DNA of 26,884 nucleotides, taken from contig CAJTXC010000007.1 of NCBI GenBank assembly GCA_910580135.1, forward strand, positions 1 to 26,884. Direction: 5' to 3'. The notes under the pieces were generated by a model, which saw nothing but the letters and a program-made list of their open reading frames with translations, was not told the DNA's origin and did no database searches. Both the position numbers and the translations under genes were made by a program. Of the stretch, positions 6,781 through 14,582 are shown piece by piece (the stretch's first letter is position 1; each line of letters starts with the position of its first letter). Source of the DNA: an uncultured Bacilli bacterium (lineage in GTDB: Bacteria > Bacillota_I > Bacilli_A > RF39 > UBA660).

Positions 6781-7668
6781 TTATTTTGTTAATTCATACT
6801 CTTTAGAAATTATTTTGGGATCAGAGCAGTAAGCCATTACATATTTATTATTTTTCTTACAAATAATAATACCAACGGTTTTATCATGATGCCATTTTCT
6901 TATATTTTCATCAATATAATGCATATAAGTTTGTATTTGACCAATATGCTCTTTTTTTAATTCTGTTGTTTTAAGTTCAACTACCGTATAATGATTAAAA
7001 TTAGTATTAAATAAAAGTAAATCTATATAATTACAAGTATTTTCCATTTTTATTTTGTATTCGTTATCAACAAAACAAAATCCATCACCTAGTTCTTTTA
7101 AAAATGATGGCAAATCATCTAGTATTAATTGCTGTAACATTTTTTCAGTAATTTTTTCTTTATTATATTTACTTTTAATAAGTATTGGATTTTTTATAAA
7201 ATCTTCTGTTTTAATTTCTTCTTTGTTTATTAATTTCAATTTGGTTTTATCATCTAGTCTTTTATATTCATTGTTTTTGATTTTTTCACAGAGTTGTCTA
7301 TAACCTAAGTTTTGATTAATACAAATATTAGTGTAATAATCTACTTCATGAATATTTTTAAGTTTTAATAATTCTCTGTAATGTGTCCAGCTTAATTCGT
7401 CACGCACTGCGTGACCTTTTTCTATTAAGTTATAAAACTGTCTCATATATTTAAGATTTGTAGTAGTATATCCTTTGCCTAATTCATTTGTTAATTTATC
7501 AGAATAATTTTTTATTATACTTTCTCCATAATGTTTTCCGGCTTCACTAATTAATCTTCCTACGTTATAGTAAGTTTTTAAATCACTTTTATTTTTAGAA
7601 TAATCTTTTACTTTTTTATATATTTCATTATTAATTAGTTCATTTTTGATTTCATTGTAGTAATTCAT
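6781..7668 (-). CDS. DUF1016/YhcG-type PD-(D/E)xK nuclease domain protein
   Basis: The N-terminal half matches the DUF1016 pattern: 'VGRLISEAGKHYGESII' (36-52), 'GYTTTNLKYMRQFY' (66-79) and 'LSWTHYRELL' (92-101). The C-terminal half carries a PD-(D/E)xK nuclease core: 'YIDLLLF' (D216), 'VVELKTTE' (E231-x-K233) and a following helix 'GQIQTYMHY' (Q244, Y248). YhcG-like proteins are often linked to mobile DNA or restriction loci, but the neighbours here are ordinary chromosomal genes. The 295 aa are somewhat short, yet both domains are complete. Residues 85-90 (GHAVRD) are encoded by a GC-rich palindrome at 7399-7415. ATG 7668 is preceded by AAAGGAAC. It is convergent with the prenyl synthase gene. 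Confidence 0.85.
   Translation of the reverse strand: MNYYNEIKNELINNEIYKKVKDYSKNKSDLKTYYNVGRLISEAGKHYGESIIKNYSDKLTNELGKGYTTTNLKYMRQFYNLIEKGHAVRDELSWTHYRELLKLKNIHEVDYYTNICINQNLGYRQLCEKIKNNEYKRLDDKTKLKLINKEEIKTEDFIKNPILIKSKYNKEKITEKMLQQLILDDLPSFLKELGDGFCFVDNEYKIKMENTCNYIDLLLFNTNFNHYTVVELKTTELKKEHIGQIQTYMHYIDENIRKWHHDKTVGIIICKKNNKYVMAYCSDPKIISKEYELTK
7399..7415. repeat. GC-rich palindrome inside the DUF1016 gene
   Basis: GTCACGCA-C-TGCGTGAC: 8-bp perfect arms around one base, in frame within the coding sequence. Its base composition stands out against very AT-rich surroundings. Confidence 0.6.
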
Positions 7669-7758
7669 ATATATTGTTCCTTTCTTTTAGGTAGCTATTA
7701 TATACATAGAGCAAAAGAAATTTGTCGTGATTTATTTATAAAGTATTTTTACATATGA

Positions 7759-7785
7759 TTAGCACTCTATATTGACAAGTGCTAA
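7759..7785 (+). promoter_or_regulatory. CIRCE operator (HrcA binding site) before clpB
   Basis: TTAGCACTC, 9 nt, AAGTGCTAA, against the consensus TTAGCACTC-N9-GAGTGCTAA: a single mismatch. A further half-site AGTGCTAA lies at 7807-7814 near the predicted transcription start. This implies repression by HrcA and induction on heat or unfolded-protein stress. Confidence 0.92.
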
Positions 7786-7800
7786 TCATGATGCTACAAT
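7772..7800 (+). promoter_or_regulatory. SigA-type promoter of clpB overlapping CIRCE
   Basis: TTGACA (7772-7777), 17 nt, TACAAT (7795-7800). This is one of the few classical -35/-10 promoters in the window. The -35 lies across the spacer and right arm of CIRCE, so HrcA binding would block RNA polymerase. Predicted start at about 7807 and leader of about 46 nt. Confidence 0.8.
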
Positions 7801-7852
7801 GTATTTAGTGCTAAAAAAGAAAGCATAATATATTTATATAGGGGTGATATTT

Positions 7853-9958
7853 ATGTTTAATATGAATGAACAGCAAGAAGAAAATGTTTTAGAAAAATAT
7901 GGTAGAGATATTACTCAGTACGTTAAAGATGGAAAGGTAGACCCAGTAATTGGTAGGGATGAAGAAATAAGAAGTATTACTAGGATTTTATCTCGTAAAA
8001 CCAAGAATAACCCGGTTTTAATTGGTGAACCTGGTGTTGGTAAAACTGCTATTATAGAAGGTCTTGCACAGCGTATAGTAAAAGGTGACGTTCCAAGTAC
8101 ATTAAAAGATAAAACAATTTGGGAACTTGATATGGCATCTTTAATTGCCGGTGCTAAGTATCGTGGTGAGTTTGAAGAAAGGCTTAAAAATGTTTTAAAT
8201 GAAGTAAAAAAATCTGATGGTGGGATAATTATGTTCATCGATGAAATTCACATGATAGTAGGTGCAGGGAAGTTAGAAGGAGCAATGGATGCTGGCAACA
8301 TGCTTAAACCAATGCTTGCAAGAGGAGAAATACACTGTATTGGTGCAACTACGTTAAATGAATATCGTAAATATATCGAAGATGATGGAGCCTTAGAGCG
8401 TAGATTCCAAAAAGTTATGGTAAAAGAACCTACTGTATCTGATACTATTACCATACTTAGAGGATTAAAACCTAGGTTTGAAGTACATCATGGTGTATCA
8501 ATATCGGATGCAGCCTTGGTTGCGGCAGCAACACTATCAAACAGATATATAACTGATAGATTCTTACCAGATAAAGCAATTGATTTAATTGACGAAGCTT
8601 GTGCAACAATTCGCGTTCAAATGGATTCTGTACCTGAAAACATAGATAGTTTAACAAGAAGAATTATGAAACTTCAAATAGAAAGAGAAGCTATTAAAAA
8701 AGATAAAGATGAAATAAGCAAAGAAAGAGTAAAAGAACTTGATTCAAAGATAAAAGAAATGAAGGAAGAAGAGTCATCTTTAAGAAATGCTTGGGAAAAA
8801 GAAAAATCTATTCAGTCTGATATCAAGAAAACAAAAAAGGAATTAGAAGATGCTAGATTCAAACTTGAAATGGCTGAAAATAACTACGATTTAGAAAGTG
8901 CTGCAGTATTAAGACATGGTACTATTCCAGAACTAGAAAAAAAATTAGATAACTTAAAGCACTCTAACGAAAGCAAGATACTATCAGATAGAGTAACTGA
9001 TGAATCCATCGCTGCTGTAATAGCAAGATGGACTAATATTCCTATAACTAAATTAGCTCAAGGAGAAAAAGAAAAGGTTCTTAACCTAGAAGAAAACATG
9101 AAACTAAGGGTAAAAGGTCAAGATAAAGCTTTAAATCTCGTTAGTGATGCTATTATAAGATCAAGATCAGGTATTAAAGATGAAAATAGACCAATTGGTT
9201 CATTTATCTTCTTAGGACCTACTGGTGTTGGTAAAACAGAGGTTGCAAGAACACTTGCATATGAACTTTTTGATGACGAAAAACACATGGTTAGAATAGA
9301 CATGAGTGAGTATATGGAAAGTCATTCAGTTGCAAGATTAATAGGAGCGCCTCCGGGATACGTAGGCTATGATGAAGGTGGCCAGCTAACAGAGGCAGTT
9401 AGAAGAAATCCATATAGCATAGTTTTATTTGATGAAATAGAAAAAGCTCATAAAGACGTTTTAAACATACTTCTTCAAATACTAGACGATGGAAGAATAA
9501 CTGATGGTCATGGACGTACAGTAGACTTTAAAAATACAATCATAATTATGACTTCTAACGTTGGTAGTGAGTATGTATTAGATGGTAAAGTAGATGAAGA
9601 AGTTATAAATAATGAATTAAAAGCATACTTTAGACCAGAGTTCTTAAACCGTGTAGATGAAATAATAATCTTTAACGCTTTATCTAAAGAAGTTATTTAT
9701 GAAATATTAGATAAATTGGTAAGTGATTTAAATAAAAAATTAATAGGAAATAAAATTTCTATAAAATTAAGTGATAAAGCTAAAGAGTGGATTGTAGAAA
9801 ACGGATACGATCATAATTATGGTGCAAGACCACTTAAAAGGTTTTTATCTAAAAACTTAGAAACTTTATTGGCTAAAAAATTAATTGATGGAAGTATTAT
9901 AACTGGTGATGATTTAACTATTGATATAAAAGAAGATAATCTAATAATAGTAAAGTAG
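7853..9958 (+). CDS. clpB: ClpB-type disaggregase lacking the N-terminal domain
   Basis: Two-ring AAA+ chaperone that extracts and refolds aggregated proteins with DnaK. The 701-aa product has Walker A 'GEPGVGKT' (K64) and Walker B 'FIDEIH' (D130-E131) in ring 1, a long coiled-coil middle domain (about 262-372), and Walker A 'GPTGVGKT' (K461) with 'LFDEIEKAH' in ring 2. The middle domain length identifies ClpB rather than ClpC/E. The usual N-terminal substrate domain (about 140 aa) is absent: the protein opens with a short tail and goes directly into 'YGRDITQYVKDGKVDPVIGR', as in short ClpB isoforms. The start is ATG 7853, 6 nt after GGGGTG; the GTG at 7844 lies inside that Shine-Dalgarno. 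Controlled by CIRCE. Confidence 0.93.
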   Translation: MFNMNEQQEENVLEKYGRDITQYVKDGKVDPVIGRDEEIRSITRILSRKTKNNPVLIGEPGVGKTAIIEGLAQRIVKGDVPSTLKDKTIWELDMASLIAGAKYRGEFEERLKNVLNEVKKSDGGIIMFIDEIHMIVGAGKLEGAMDAGNMLKPMLARGEIHCIGATTLNEYRKYIEDDGALERRFQKVMVKEPTVSDTITILRGLKPRFEVHHGVSISDAALVAAATLSNRYITDRFLPDKAIDLIDEACATIRVQMDSVPENIDSLTRRIMKLQIEREAIKKDKDEISKERVKELDSKIKEMKEEESSLRNAWEKEKSIQSDIKKTKKELEDARFKLEMAENNYDLESAAVLRHGTIPELEKKLDNLKHSNESKILSDRVTDESIAAVIARWTNIPITKLAQGEKEKVLNLEENMKLRVKGQDKALNLVSDAIIRSRSGIKDENRPIGSFIFLGPTGVGKTEVARTLAYELFDDEKHMVRIDMSEYMESHSVARLIGAPPGYVGYDEGGQLTEAVRRNPYSIVLFDEIEKAHKDVLNILLQILDDGRITDGHGRTVDFKNTIIIMTSNVGSEYVLDGKVDEEVINNELKAYFRPEFLNRVDEIIIFNALSKEVIYEILDKLVSDLNKKLIGNKISIKLSDKAKEWIVENGYDHNYGARPLKRFLSKNLETLLAKKLIDGSIITGDDLTIDIKEDNLIIVK

Positions 9959-9988
9959 AATTACGTTTTAGTAGTTCTTCTTTTGTTT
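9957..9988 (+). terminator. Probable terminator of clpB
   Basis: AGAATTAC / GTAGTTCT (8 bp, one G-U) with a 6-nt loop, followed by TCTTTTGTTTT. The stop codon is in the first arm. Confidence 0.6.
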
Positions 9989-9991
9989 TAA

Positions 9992-10000
9992 TGGTATAAT
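9992..10000 (+). promoter_or_regulatory. Extended -10 promoter of the kinase-fold gene
   Basis: TGGTATAAT; -10 at 9995-10000. Predicted +1 at about 10007 is the first base of AGGTGG, and ATG 10019 lies 6 nt after it: a 12-nt leader. Confidence 0.65.
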
Positions 10001-10018
10001 TTAAAAAGGTGGTTATTT

Positions 10019-11506
10019 ATGAATATAGATTTTAAAACTTGTAGCATAGATGAATTATTAGAAAATAAAGATTTAATTTCTATCATTAATGAAAAACATT
10101 GGATTTTAAAAGAACTATTAACAAGAGAAGATAAAAGTAAAGTAATCTCACTTTTATTCGAAAATTTTTTAGAAAATACTAATGAAGATGTTTTAAGGAT
10201 TATCTCAAGTCAAACACATAGTGATGTTTTTGATGATTTAATAAAACAAAACTTTCAAGGTATAATAAAAGCATGCATTAACACTAATAACGTTGATATG
10301 CTATCTAACTTTACAGATAGGTACTTTGATCTTTTATTAGATAATTTTGATTTATTAATAAATGATAAAAAATTTCCTAAAAACTTAGCTTATTTTTTAA
10401 AATCAGTTTATGAAGAAAAAATATTTAATAGATATAAAAATGAAATATTAGATGCTATCTTGGATCATTTAATAAATGATCCAAATGAAACTGTTTCATT
10501 TGACTACTTAGTAATGGATTTTTTTATTTATTTAAATAAAATGTCAGATGATTATATAGAAAAAAATGTAGATAAATTTATTGCTATATTAAATAATCTT
10601 ACTAAAAAAATAAATGTTGATAGATTAGAAGCAACAGAAGATGAACCTGCATTCATATTAAATACCATTGCTAAAAAAGCAAGAAAAATAAAAGAAATAG
10701 ATGAATTTCTTAATTCTAATATAGATTTTGTAATAAGTTTATTTACTAATTTAAATAAAGAAAAACTAAAAAATAGTTCGTATAGCACTTATTTAGAATT
10801 AATTAATGATTTACTTAAGCAAGAACAAAAAGAATTAAAGGATTTAGAATGTTATAATGGTGGCTTTTCGAGCGTAATGATTATAGGAGATAAGGTTTTA
10901 AAAACTGGAGAAAAAAATACTTATGAAATACCTTATGATAAAAGATTTTTACAACCAGTAATCAGGGAATATATTAAAAGCGAAAGAAAATGTAGAGGTG
11001 GCTATTACGATGTTCATGAATGTGTAGAAGTTTATGAAAGAGTTGATACCGAAAATATAACAGATGATGATGTTTATTTAGTTTTTAAAGAGTTATTAGA
11101 AAAAGGAATTTTATGGGCTGATGCTTCACCAAGAAACTTAGGGAGGCTATTAAAACCTAATAAGGTTTATTTAAAAGATGCTTATAGCATGATTGATGGT
11201 AAAAAAGAAGATTATTACGTGGATGATGAAAACGTTGGATTTATAAAAATTGATAATGTTAAGAAAGAAGTTCTTCAAAAAGGTGATCTTGTAATAACTG
11301 ATCTTGATGAAATATATAATATAAGAAGTCTTAGTCTAGTAGATGAAATAAAAGAAAAAATAAGTGATGGATGGAATTTAGATAAGTATGATGTAGATCG
11401 TTTTATAAGGAAAAATTATCTTATAGATCCATGTAATGATTATTGCAATTATATGCAAATGTATTTAGATGAGCAAAAAAGTATTATTAGTAATAAAAAA
11501 ATATAA
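10019..11506 (+). CDS. Uncharacterised protein with a C-terminal protein-kinase-like domain
   Basis: Two-part cytosolic protein of 495 aa. Residues 1-270 are Leu/Asp/Asn-rich and probably all-helical (HEAT/ARM-like; inference). From about 278 a kinase-like fold is visible: a G-loop-like 'NGGFSSV' (280-286), 'VLKTG' with K295 in the place of the ATP-binding Lys, 'LWADASPRNLG' matching the catalytic loop DxxxxN (D368, N373) with the usual His replaced by Trp-Ala, and 'VITDLDEIY' with D428 in the place of the DFG Asp. All essential polar residues are present, so activity is plausible; the substrate is unknown. It is followed 12 nt later by the thioredoxin-CcdA gene, which has no promoter of its own, so the two form an operon. 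No specific family was recognised. Confidence 0.65.
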   Translation: MNIDFKTCSIDELLENKDLISIINEKHWILKELLTREDKSKVISLLFENFLENTNEDVLRIISSQTHSDVFDDLIKQNFQGIIKACINTNNVDMLSNFTDRYFDLLLDNFDLLINDKKFPKNLAYFLKSVYEEKIFNRYKNEILDAILDHLINDPNETVSFDYLVMDFFIYLNKMSDDYIEKNVDKFIAILNNLTKKINVDRLEATEDEPAFILNTIAKKARKIKEIDEFLNSNIDFVISLFTNLNKEKLKNSSYSTYLELINDLLKQEQKELKDLECYNGGFSSVMIIGDKVLKTGEKNTYEIPYDKRFLQPVIREYIKSERKCRGGYYDVHECVEVYERVDTENITDDDVYLVFKELLEKGILWADASPRNLGRLLKPNKVYLKDAYSMIDGKKEDYYVDDENVGFIKIDNVKKEVLQKGDLVITDLDEIYNIRSLSLVDEIKEKISDGWNLDKYDVDRFIRKNYLIDPCNDYCNYMQMYLDEQKSIISNKKI

Positions 11507-11518
11507 GGAAGAAGTAAT

Positions 11519-12652
11519 ATGAAGAAAAAACTTTTGATATTAATAATTAGTATTTTATCTTTTTTTTCGTTTAGTTATATAGTTAATGCTAAAGAAGTAA
11601 ATGTATATGTTTTTCACGGAGAAACATGTCCACATTGTAATGAAGCTATAGAATATTTAAATAGTATAAAAGATAAATATGATTTAAACATTATAAAATA
11701 TGAAATATGGAATAACGATGAGAATAAAGAAATTATGATGGATATGGCAGATTACTTAGATTTTACTGTAAGAGGAGTTCCTTTTGTAATAATTGATAAT
11801 ACCCCTATCACTGGTTATTCAAGTAAGGTAACTGATGAAACTTATAAATATCATATAAAATTAGCATCTAAAGAATCCTTTGTTGATAAAGTTGGTATTA
11901 AACTAGGTGTTGTAGATGAAGTCTTACCAAAAGATGAAAATAATCTTTTAGAAGAACCTAAAATGGATTTTTTGGTGTTTAAAAATGTTAATTTAAAAGA
12001 TACATCACCTTTTATTGTATCGTTACTATTAGGTTTAAAAGATGGTTTTAACGTTTGTAGCTTATGGATTTTACTTATTTTGATATTTGCTATTATGAGT
12101 TTAAAAGACAAAAGAAAAGTATATATTTTAGGTAGCATATATATAGTAATTTTTGGAATTATATACTTGTGTTTAATGTTATCTTCACTAGATTTTACTA
12201 AGTTAATTAATCTTACAACGGCGTTAAAAGTTATGATATCTTTTTCTCTCGTTTTAATAGGTGCGCTAAAGATAAATGGTTTTACAAATAATTTGATTAA
12301 TGTAAAAGATGAAAGAACAAATAAAATAAAAGTTTATTTAAAAAACAAGTCATTTGTGTTTATGATATTAGGCACGATTATCTTAAGTATTTTTTCAGTA
12401 TTAATAGGTTTTACTTGTGATGCTGGATTATCACAAATATTTGTATCAATAATTAAAGAACTTGGTGCTATTAGTTATATAATTTGCATTTTAATATATA
12501 TAATAAGTTTTATATTATTTAGTTTTATAGTTTATGTAGTATTATTAATCATAATAACTAAGTTATGGAAAATAAAAGGGTATGATAAATACTCTAAACT
12601 AATTAGTGGACTTCTATTATTTATAATTGGTATTTTATTGTTAGTAAAGTAA
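11519..12652 (+). CDS. Thioredoxin-like domain fused to CcdA/DsbD-like membrane domain
   Basis: Signal peptide (1-24, 'SYIVNAKE'), then an extracytoplasmic thioredoxin fold with 'FHGETCPHC' (C37-x-x-C40) and the cis-Pro region 'RGVPFVI' (P88). From about 163 it becomes a multi-spanning membrane domain with single buried cysteines at C180 ('KDGFNVCSLW') and C300 ('IGFTCDAG'). Their placement matches the redox pair of CcdA/DsbD-type electron carriers. The protein probably passes reducing power from cytoplasmic thioredoxin across the membrane to its own outer thioredoxin domain and on to disulfide substrates. The 377-aa length fits one Trx plus about 6 helices. It is the second gene of an operon with the kinase-fold gene; SD GGAAG. 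Confidence 0.82.
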   Translation: MKKKLLILIISILSFFSFSYIVNAKEVNVYVFHGETCPHCNEAIEYLNSIKDKYDLNIIKYEIWNNDENKEIMMDMADYLDFTVRGVPFVIIDNTPITGYSSKVTDETYKYHIKLASKESFVDKVGIKLGVVDEVLPKDENNLLEEPKMDFLVFKNVNLKDTSPFIVSLLLGLKDGFNVCSLWILLILIFAIMSLKDKRKVYILGSIYIVIFGIIYLCLMLSSLDFTKLINLTTALKVMISFSLVLIGALKINGFTNNLINVKDERTNKIKVYLKNKSFVFMILGTIILSIFSVLIGFTCDAGLSQIFVSIIKELGAISYIICILIYIISFILFSFIVYVVLLIIITKLWKIKGYDKYSKLISGLLLFIIGILLLVK

Positions 12653-12654
12653 TT

Positions 12655-12676
12655 AGGACTTTGATTAGTCCTTTTT
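12655..12676 (+). terminator. Terminator of the Trx-CcdA operon
   Basis: AGGACT / AGTCCT with a 6-nt loop followed by TTTT. The rsmI promoter (-10 at 12681) starts immediately after the T-run. Confidence 0.7.
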
Positions 12677-12677
12677 A

Positions 12678-12686
12678 TGTTATAAT
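12678..12686 (+). promoter_or_regulatory. Extended -10 promoter of rsmI
   Basis: TGTTATAAT directly after the preceding terminator. Predicted +1 at about 12693 gives a 14-nt leader with AGGAAGTGA. Confidence 0.65.
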
Positions 12687-12706
12687 AAATTTTAGGAAGT
12701 GATTAC

Positions 12707-13555
12707 ATGGGAATTTTATTTGTTGTTGCAACGCCTATCGGAAATTTAAATGACTTATCTCCAAGAGCAATAGAAACACTTAGGATTGCAGATTATATAT
12801 TAGTTGAAGACACTAGGCAAACAATTAAATTATTAAATCATTTTGATATAAAAAATAAGATGGTATCATATCATAAGTTTAATGAGAAAGAAAGATCAAG
12901 TGAAATAATTTCAGATTTAAAATATGGTAAGAATGTAGCGCTTGTATCTGATGCAGGAACTCCTTGCATATCAGATCCAGGTTATATATTAGTAAAAGTT
13001 GCTTTAGAAAATAATATAAAAGTAATAGGGATACCAGGATGTAGTGCGGTAATTACAGCTTTATCAATTGGCGGTCTTGATACTTCTTCGTTTACTTTCT
13101 ATGGATTTATTCCAACTGAAAACAAACTAAGAAAAGAACTTTTTAATAAGATAAAAGAATCTGATATAAAGACAAAAGTAGTTTATGAATCTCCAAAAAG
13201 AATAATTAAATTATTAAAGGATTTAAAATTCGAGATTCCAGGATGTGTGGTAAGCGTATGTTCTGAATTGACTAAACTTCATGAATCTTGTATTCATGGT
13301 AAAATAGAAGATGTATACGAAAAAATGAAAGATGACCCTAATAGTTTAAAAGGAGAATACGTAATTTTAATAAGTAATGAGCCTAAAAAATTAGAGGAAA
13401 CAAGCATAAGTATAGAAGCATTGTTAATAGATGTAATGGTTAAAGAAAACTGTTCCATTAAAGAAGCTGTTAACTTAGTTAATAAACAAAATGAAGATTA
13501 TAGTAAAAAAGATATTTATAATGCTGGTTTAAAATTAAAAGACATATTAAAATAA
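12707..13555 (+). CDS. rsmI: 16S rRNA 2'-O-ribose C1402 methyltransferase
   Basis: Clear RsmI (tetrapyrrole methylase superfamily), which methylates the ribose of C1402 in the decoding centre of 16S rRNA using SAM. The family markers are 'VVATPIGNLNDLSPRA' (6-21), 'ILVEDTRQT' (31-39), 'LVSDAGTPCISDPGY' (79-93) and 'GIPGCSAVITALS' around 110. The 282-aa length is normal and the C-terminal region is present. It is monocistronic, with its own extended -10 promoter and a hairpin terminator shared with the convergent gene at 13574. Confidence 0.96.
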   Translation: MGILFVVATPIGNLNDLSPRAIETLRIADYILVEDTRQTIKLLNHFDIKNKMVSYHKFNEKERSSEIISDLKYGKNVALVSDAGTPCISDPGYILVKVALENNIKVIGIPGCSAVITALSIGGLDTSSFTFYGFIPTENKLRKELFNKIKESDIKTKVVYESPKRIIKLLKDLKFEIPGCVVSVCSELTKLHESCIHGKIEDVYEKMKDDPNSLKGEYVILISNEPKKLEETSISIEALLIDVMVKENCSIKEAVNLVNKQNEDYSKKDIYNAGLKLKDILK

Positions 13556-13578
13556 AGAGCTATCACTAGCCCTTTATT
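13551..13578. terminator. Bidirectional terminator between rsmI and the convergent orphan gene
   Basis: AATAAAG.GCTA / TAGC.CTTTATT, an 11-bp stem with one A-C mismatch and a TCAC loop. The stop codons of both flanking genes lie within it. Confidence 0.7.
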
Positions 13579-14215
13579 TTCTTTTCATAGTATAAATTTT
13601 AGAAACATAATTACTTTTACTATCATAATCAAAAGCAACTTTATAATTTAAATTATTGTTTTTAGTAGCACTTTCAAATATTTGAGTCATAGTCTCACAA
13701 TTAGTTTTAAACTTGTTATCCATTTGACCTGACATCGTATATATACAAGGGACCCCAAGGGATGCCCATGTTTTAAAATGCCTCATTAGTTTTGAATTAT
13801 TAATACTAGTTATAAAGCAATCAACATCTTTTAAATCACTAATTAGTTTAGGTGTTACTATTTCTTCATAAATATAAAAAGGGTTTTCTATACCTGTTCT
13901 TATGGTAGATAGGCCTTTTTTATTTTTTTGAGTTTGTATATAAGGAGAAATTAAAGTTGCGTTTTTTCCATTATCAGCTAAATTTTCACTTATTGTAGGA
14001 AATAAAATATCTTTATCTGTATAAAACACATCTGAAAACTCAATAAAATTATTAGAGTTTTTAAATTGATCTGCTATAATTTGCGCAGTCATTTCTGTTC
14101 CTGTTTTTATAATATTCAAAAATTCACTTTTAGGAATCCCCATTTGTTTTGTTTTGGTTGCAAACAGACTGTTTGTTCCATAATAAGCTTGATAGGCTTT
14201 ATCTAGCATAATCAA
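13574..14215 (-). CDS. Uncharacterised protein
   Basis: A 213-aa soluble, Lys/Asn-rich protein with no signal peptide or membrane segment. I do not recognise it. The C-terminal half has alternating strand-like and helix-like stretches ('DVDCFITSINNSK', 'WASLGVPCIYTMSGQMDN') that would suit an alpha/beta fold, and there is no obvious catalytic motif. The start is uncertain. A strong AAGGAGATGG lies upstream: the TTG at 14215 is 10 nt from AGGAG, while the ATG two codons later is 16 nt away, so TTG is preferred. A promoter (TTGACA, 18 nt, TATTAT on the minus strand, from 14278) lies upstream, with its -35 inside an inverted repeat at 14269-14284. Confidence 0.6.
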   Translation of the reverse strand: MIMLDKAYQAYYGTNSLFATKTKQMGIPKSEFLNIIKTGTEMTAQIIADQFKNSNNFIEFSDVFYTDKDILFPTISENLADNGKNATLISPYIQTQKNKKGLSTIRTGIENPFYIYEEIVTPKLISDLKDVDCFITSINNSKLMRHFKTWASLGVPCIYTMSGQMDNKFKTNCETMTQIFESATKNNNLNYKVAFDYDSKSNYVSKIYTMKRK

Positions 14216-14268
14216 TTTTAACCATCTCCTTTTTTGTGAGTGAAAAAGATAATAACATATTTATAATA

Positions 14269-14284
14269 CTTATGTCAACATAAG
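14269..14284. promoter_or_regulatory. Inverted repeat overlapping the -35 of the orphan gene
   Basis: CTTATGT-CA-ACATAAG, 7-bp arms with a 2-nt centre. It contains the minus-strand TTGACA (14278-14273) and lies just upstream of the plus-strand -10 at 14295, so it could be an operator for both divergent genes. Confidence 0.5.
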
Positions 14285-14294
14285 AAAAATGTCA

Positions 14295-14300
14295 TATAAT
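14295..14300 (+). promoter_or_regulatory. -10 box of the small membrane protein gene
   Basis: TATAAT ends only 5 nt before the ATG at 14306, so the predicted transcription start coincides with the start codon. This would be a leaderless mRNA. Confidence 0.5.
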
Positions 14301-14305
14301 GTAGT

Positions 14306-14536
14306 ATGATAAAGTATATTTTAAGTTTTTTAGTACAATTTATAATTCTTTTTACGTCAGTTAATCTTTTTTATGGTGTAAATAATTTAAAGTTTTTGGT
14401 TTCTTTATTTATAATAGGACTTATATTTATACCACGTTTAAAAGAGTTTTGGTTAAATAAAAAAATACGAGATAAAAATCATTATGTTTTTATAGTATTT
14501 TGCCTTTTAATATTTATAATTTTAATTGTATTTTAA
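14306..14536 (+). CDS. Small three-TM membrane protein, probably leaderless
   Basis: 76 aa, almost entirely hydrophobic, with segments at about 5-24, 29-44 and 60-76 and basic residues between segments 2 and 3 ('PRLKEFWLNKKIRDK'). No known family recognised. There is no Shine-Dalgarno before the ATG, and a perfect TATAAT ends 5 nt upstream. If that promoter is used, the transcript begins at the A of the ATG. It precedes the nucleotidyltransferase-like gene by 46 nt, a gap containing another TATAAT (14548-14553). Confidence 0.6.
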   Translation: MIKYILSFLVQFIILFTSVNLFYGVNNLKFLVSLFIIGLIFIPRLKEFWLNKKIRDKNHYVFIVFCLLIFIILIVF

Positions 14537-14582
14537 TAATTTTGTTATATAATTAAGATGTAAGATATAAATAGGAGAAAAT

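Noticed and set aside
6767..6782. Hairpin between the prenyl synthase and DUF1016 genes as a terminator
   Set aside because: Only 6 bp including a G-U, with a broken T-run; too weak to list as a feature.
7844..7846. GTG as start of clpB
   Set aside because: It lies inside GGGGTG; ATG 7853 follows with 6-nt spacing.
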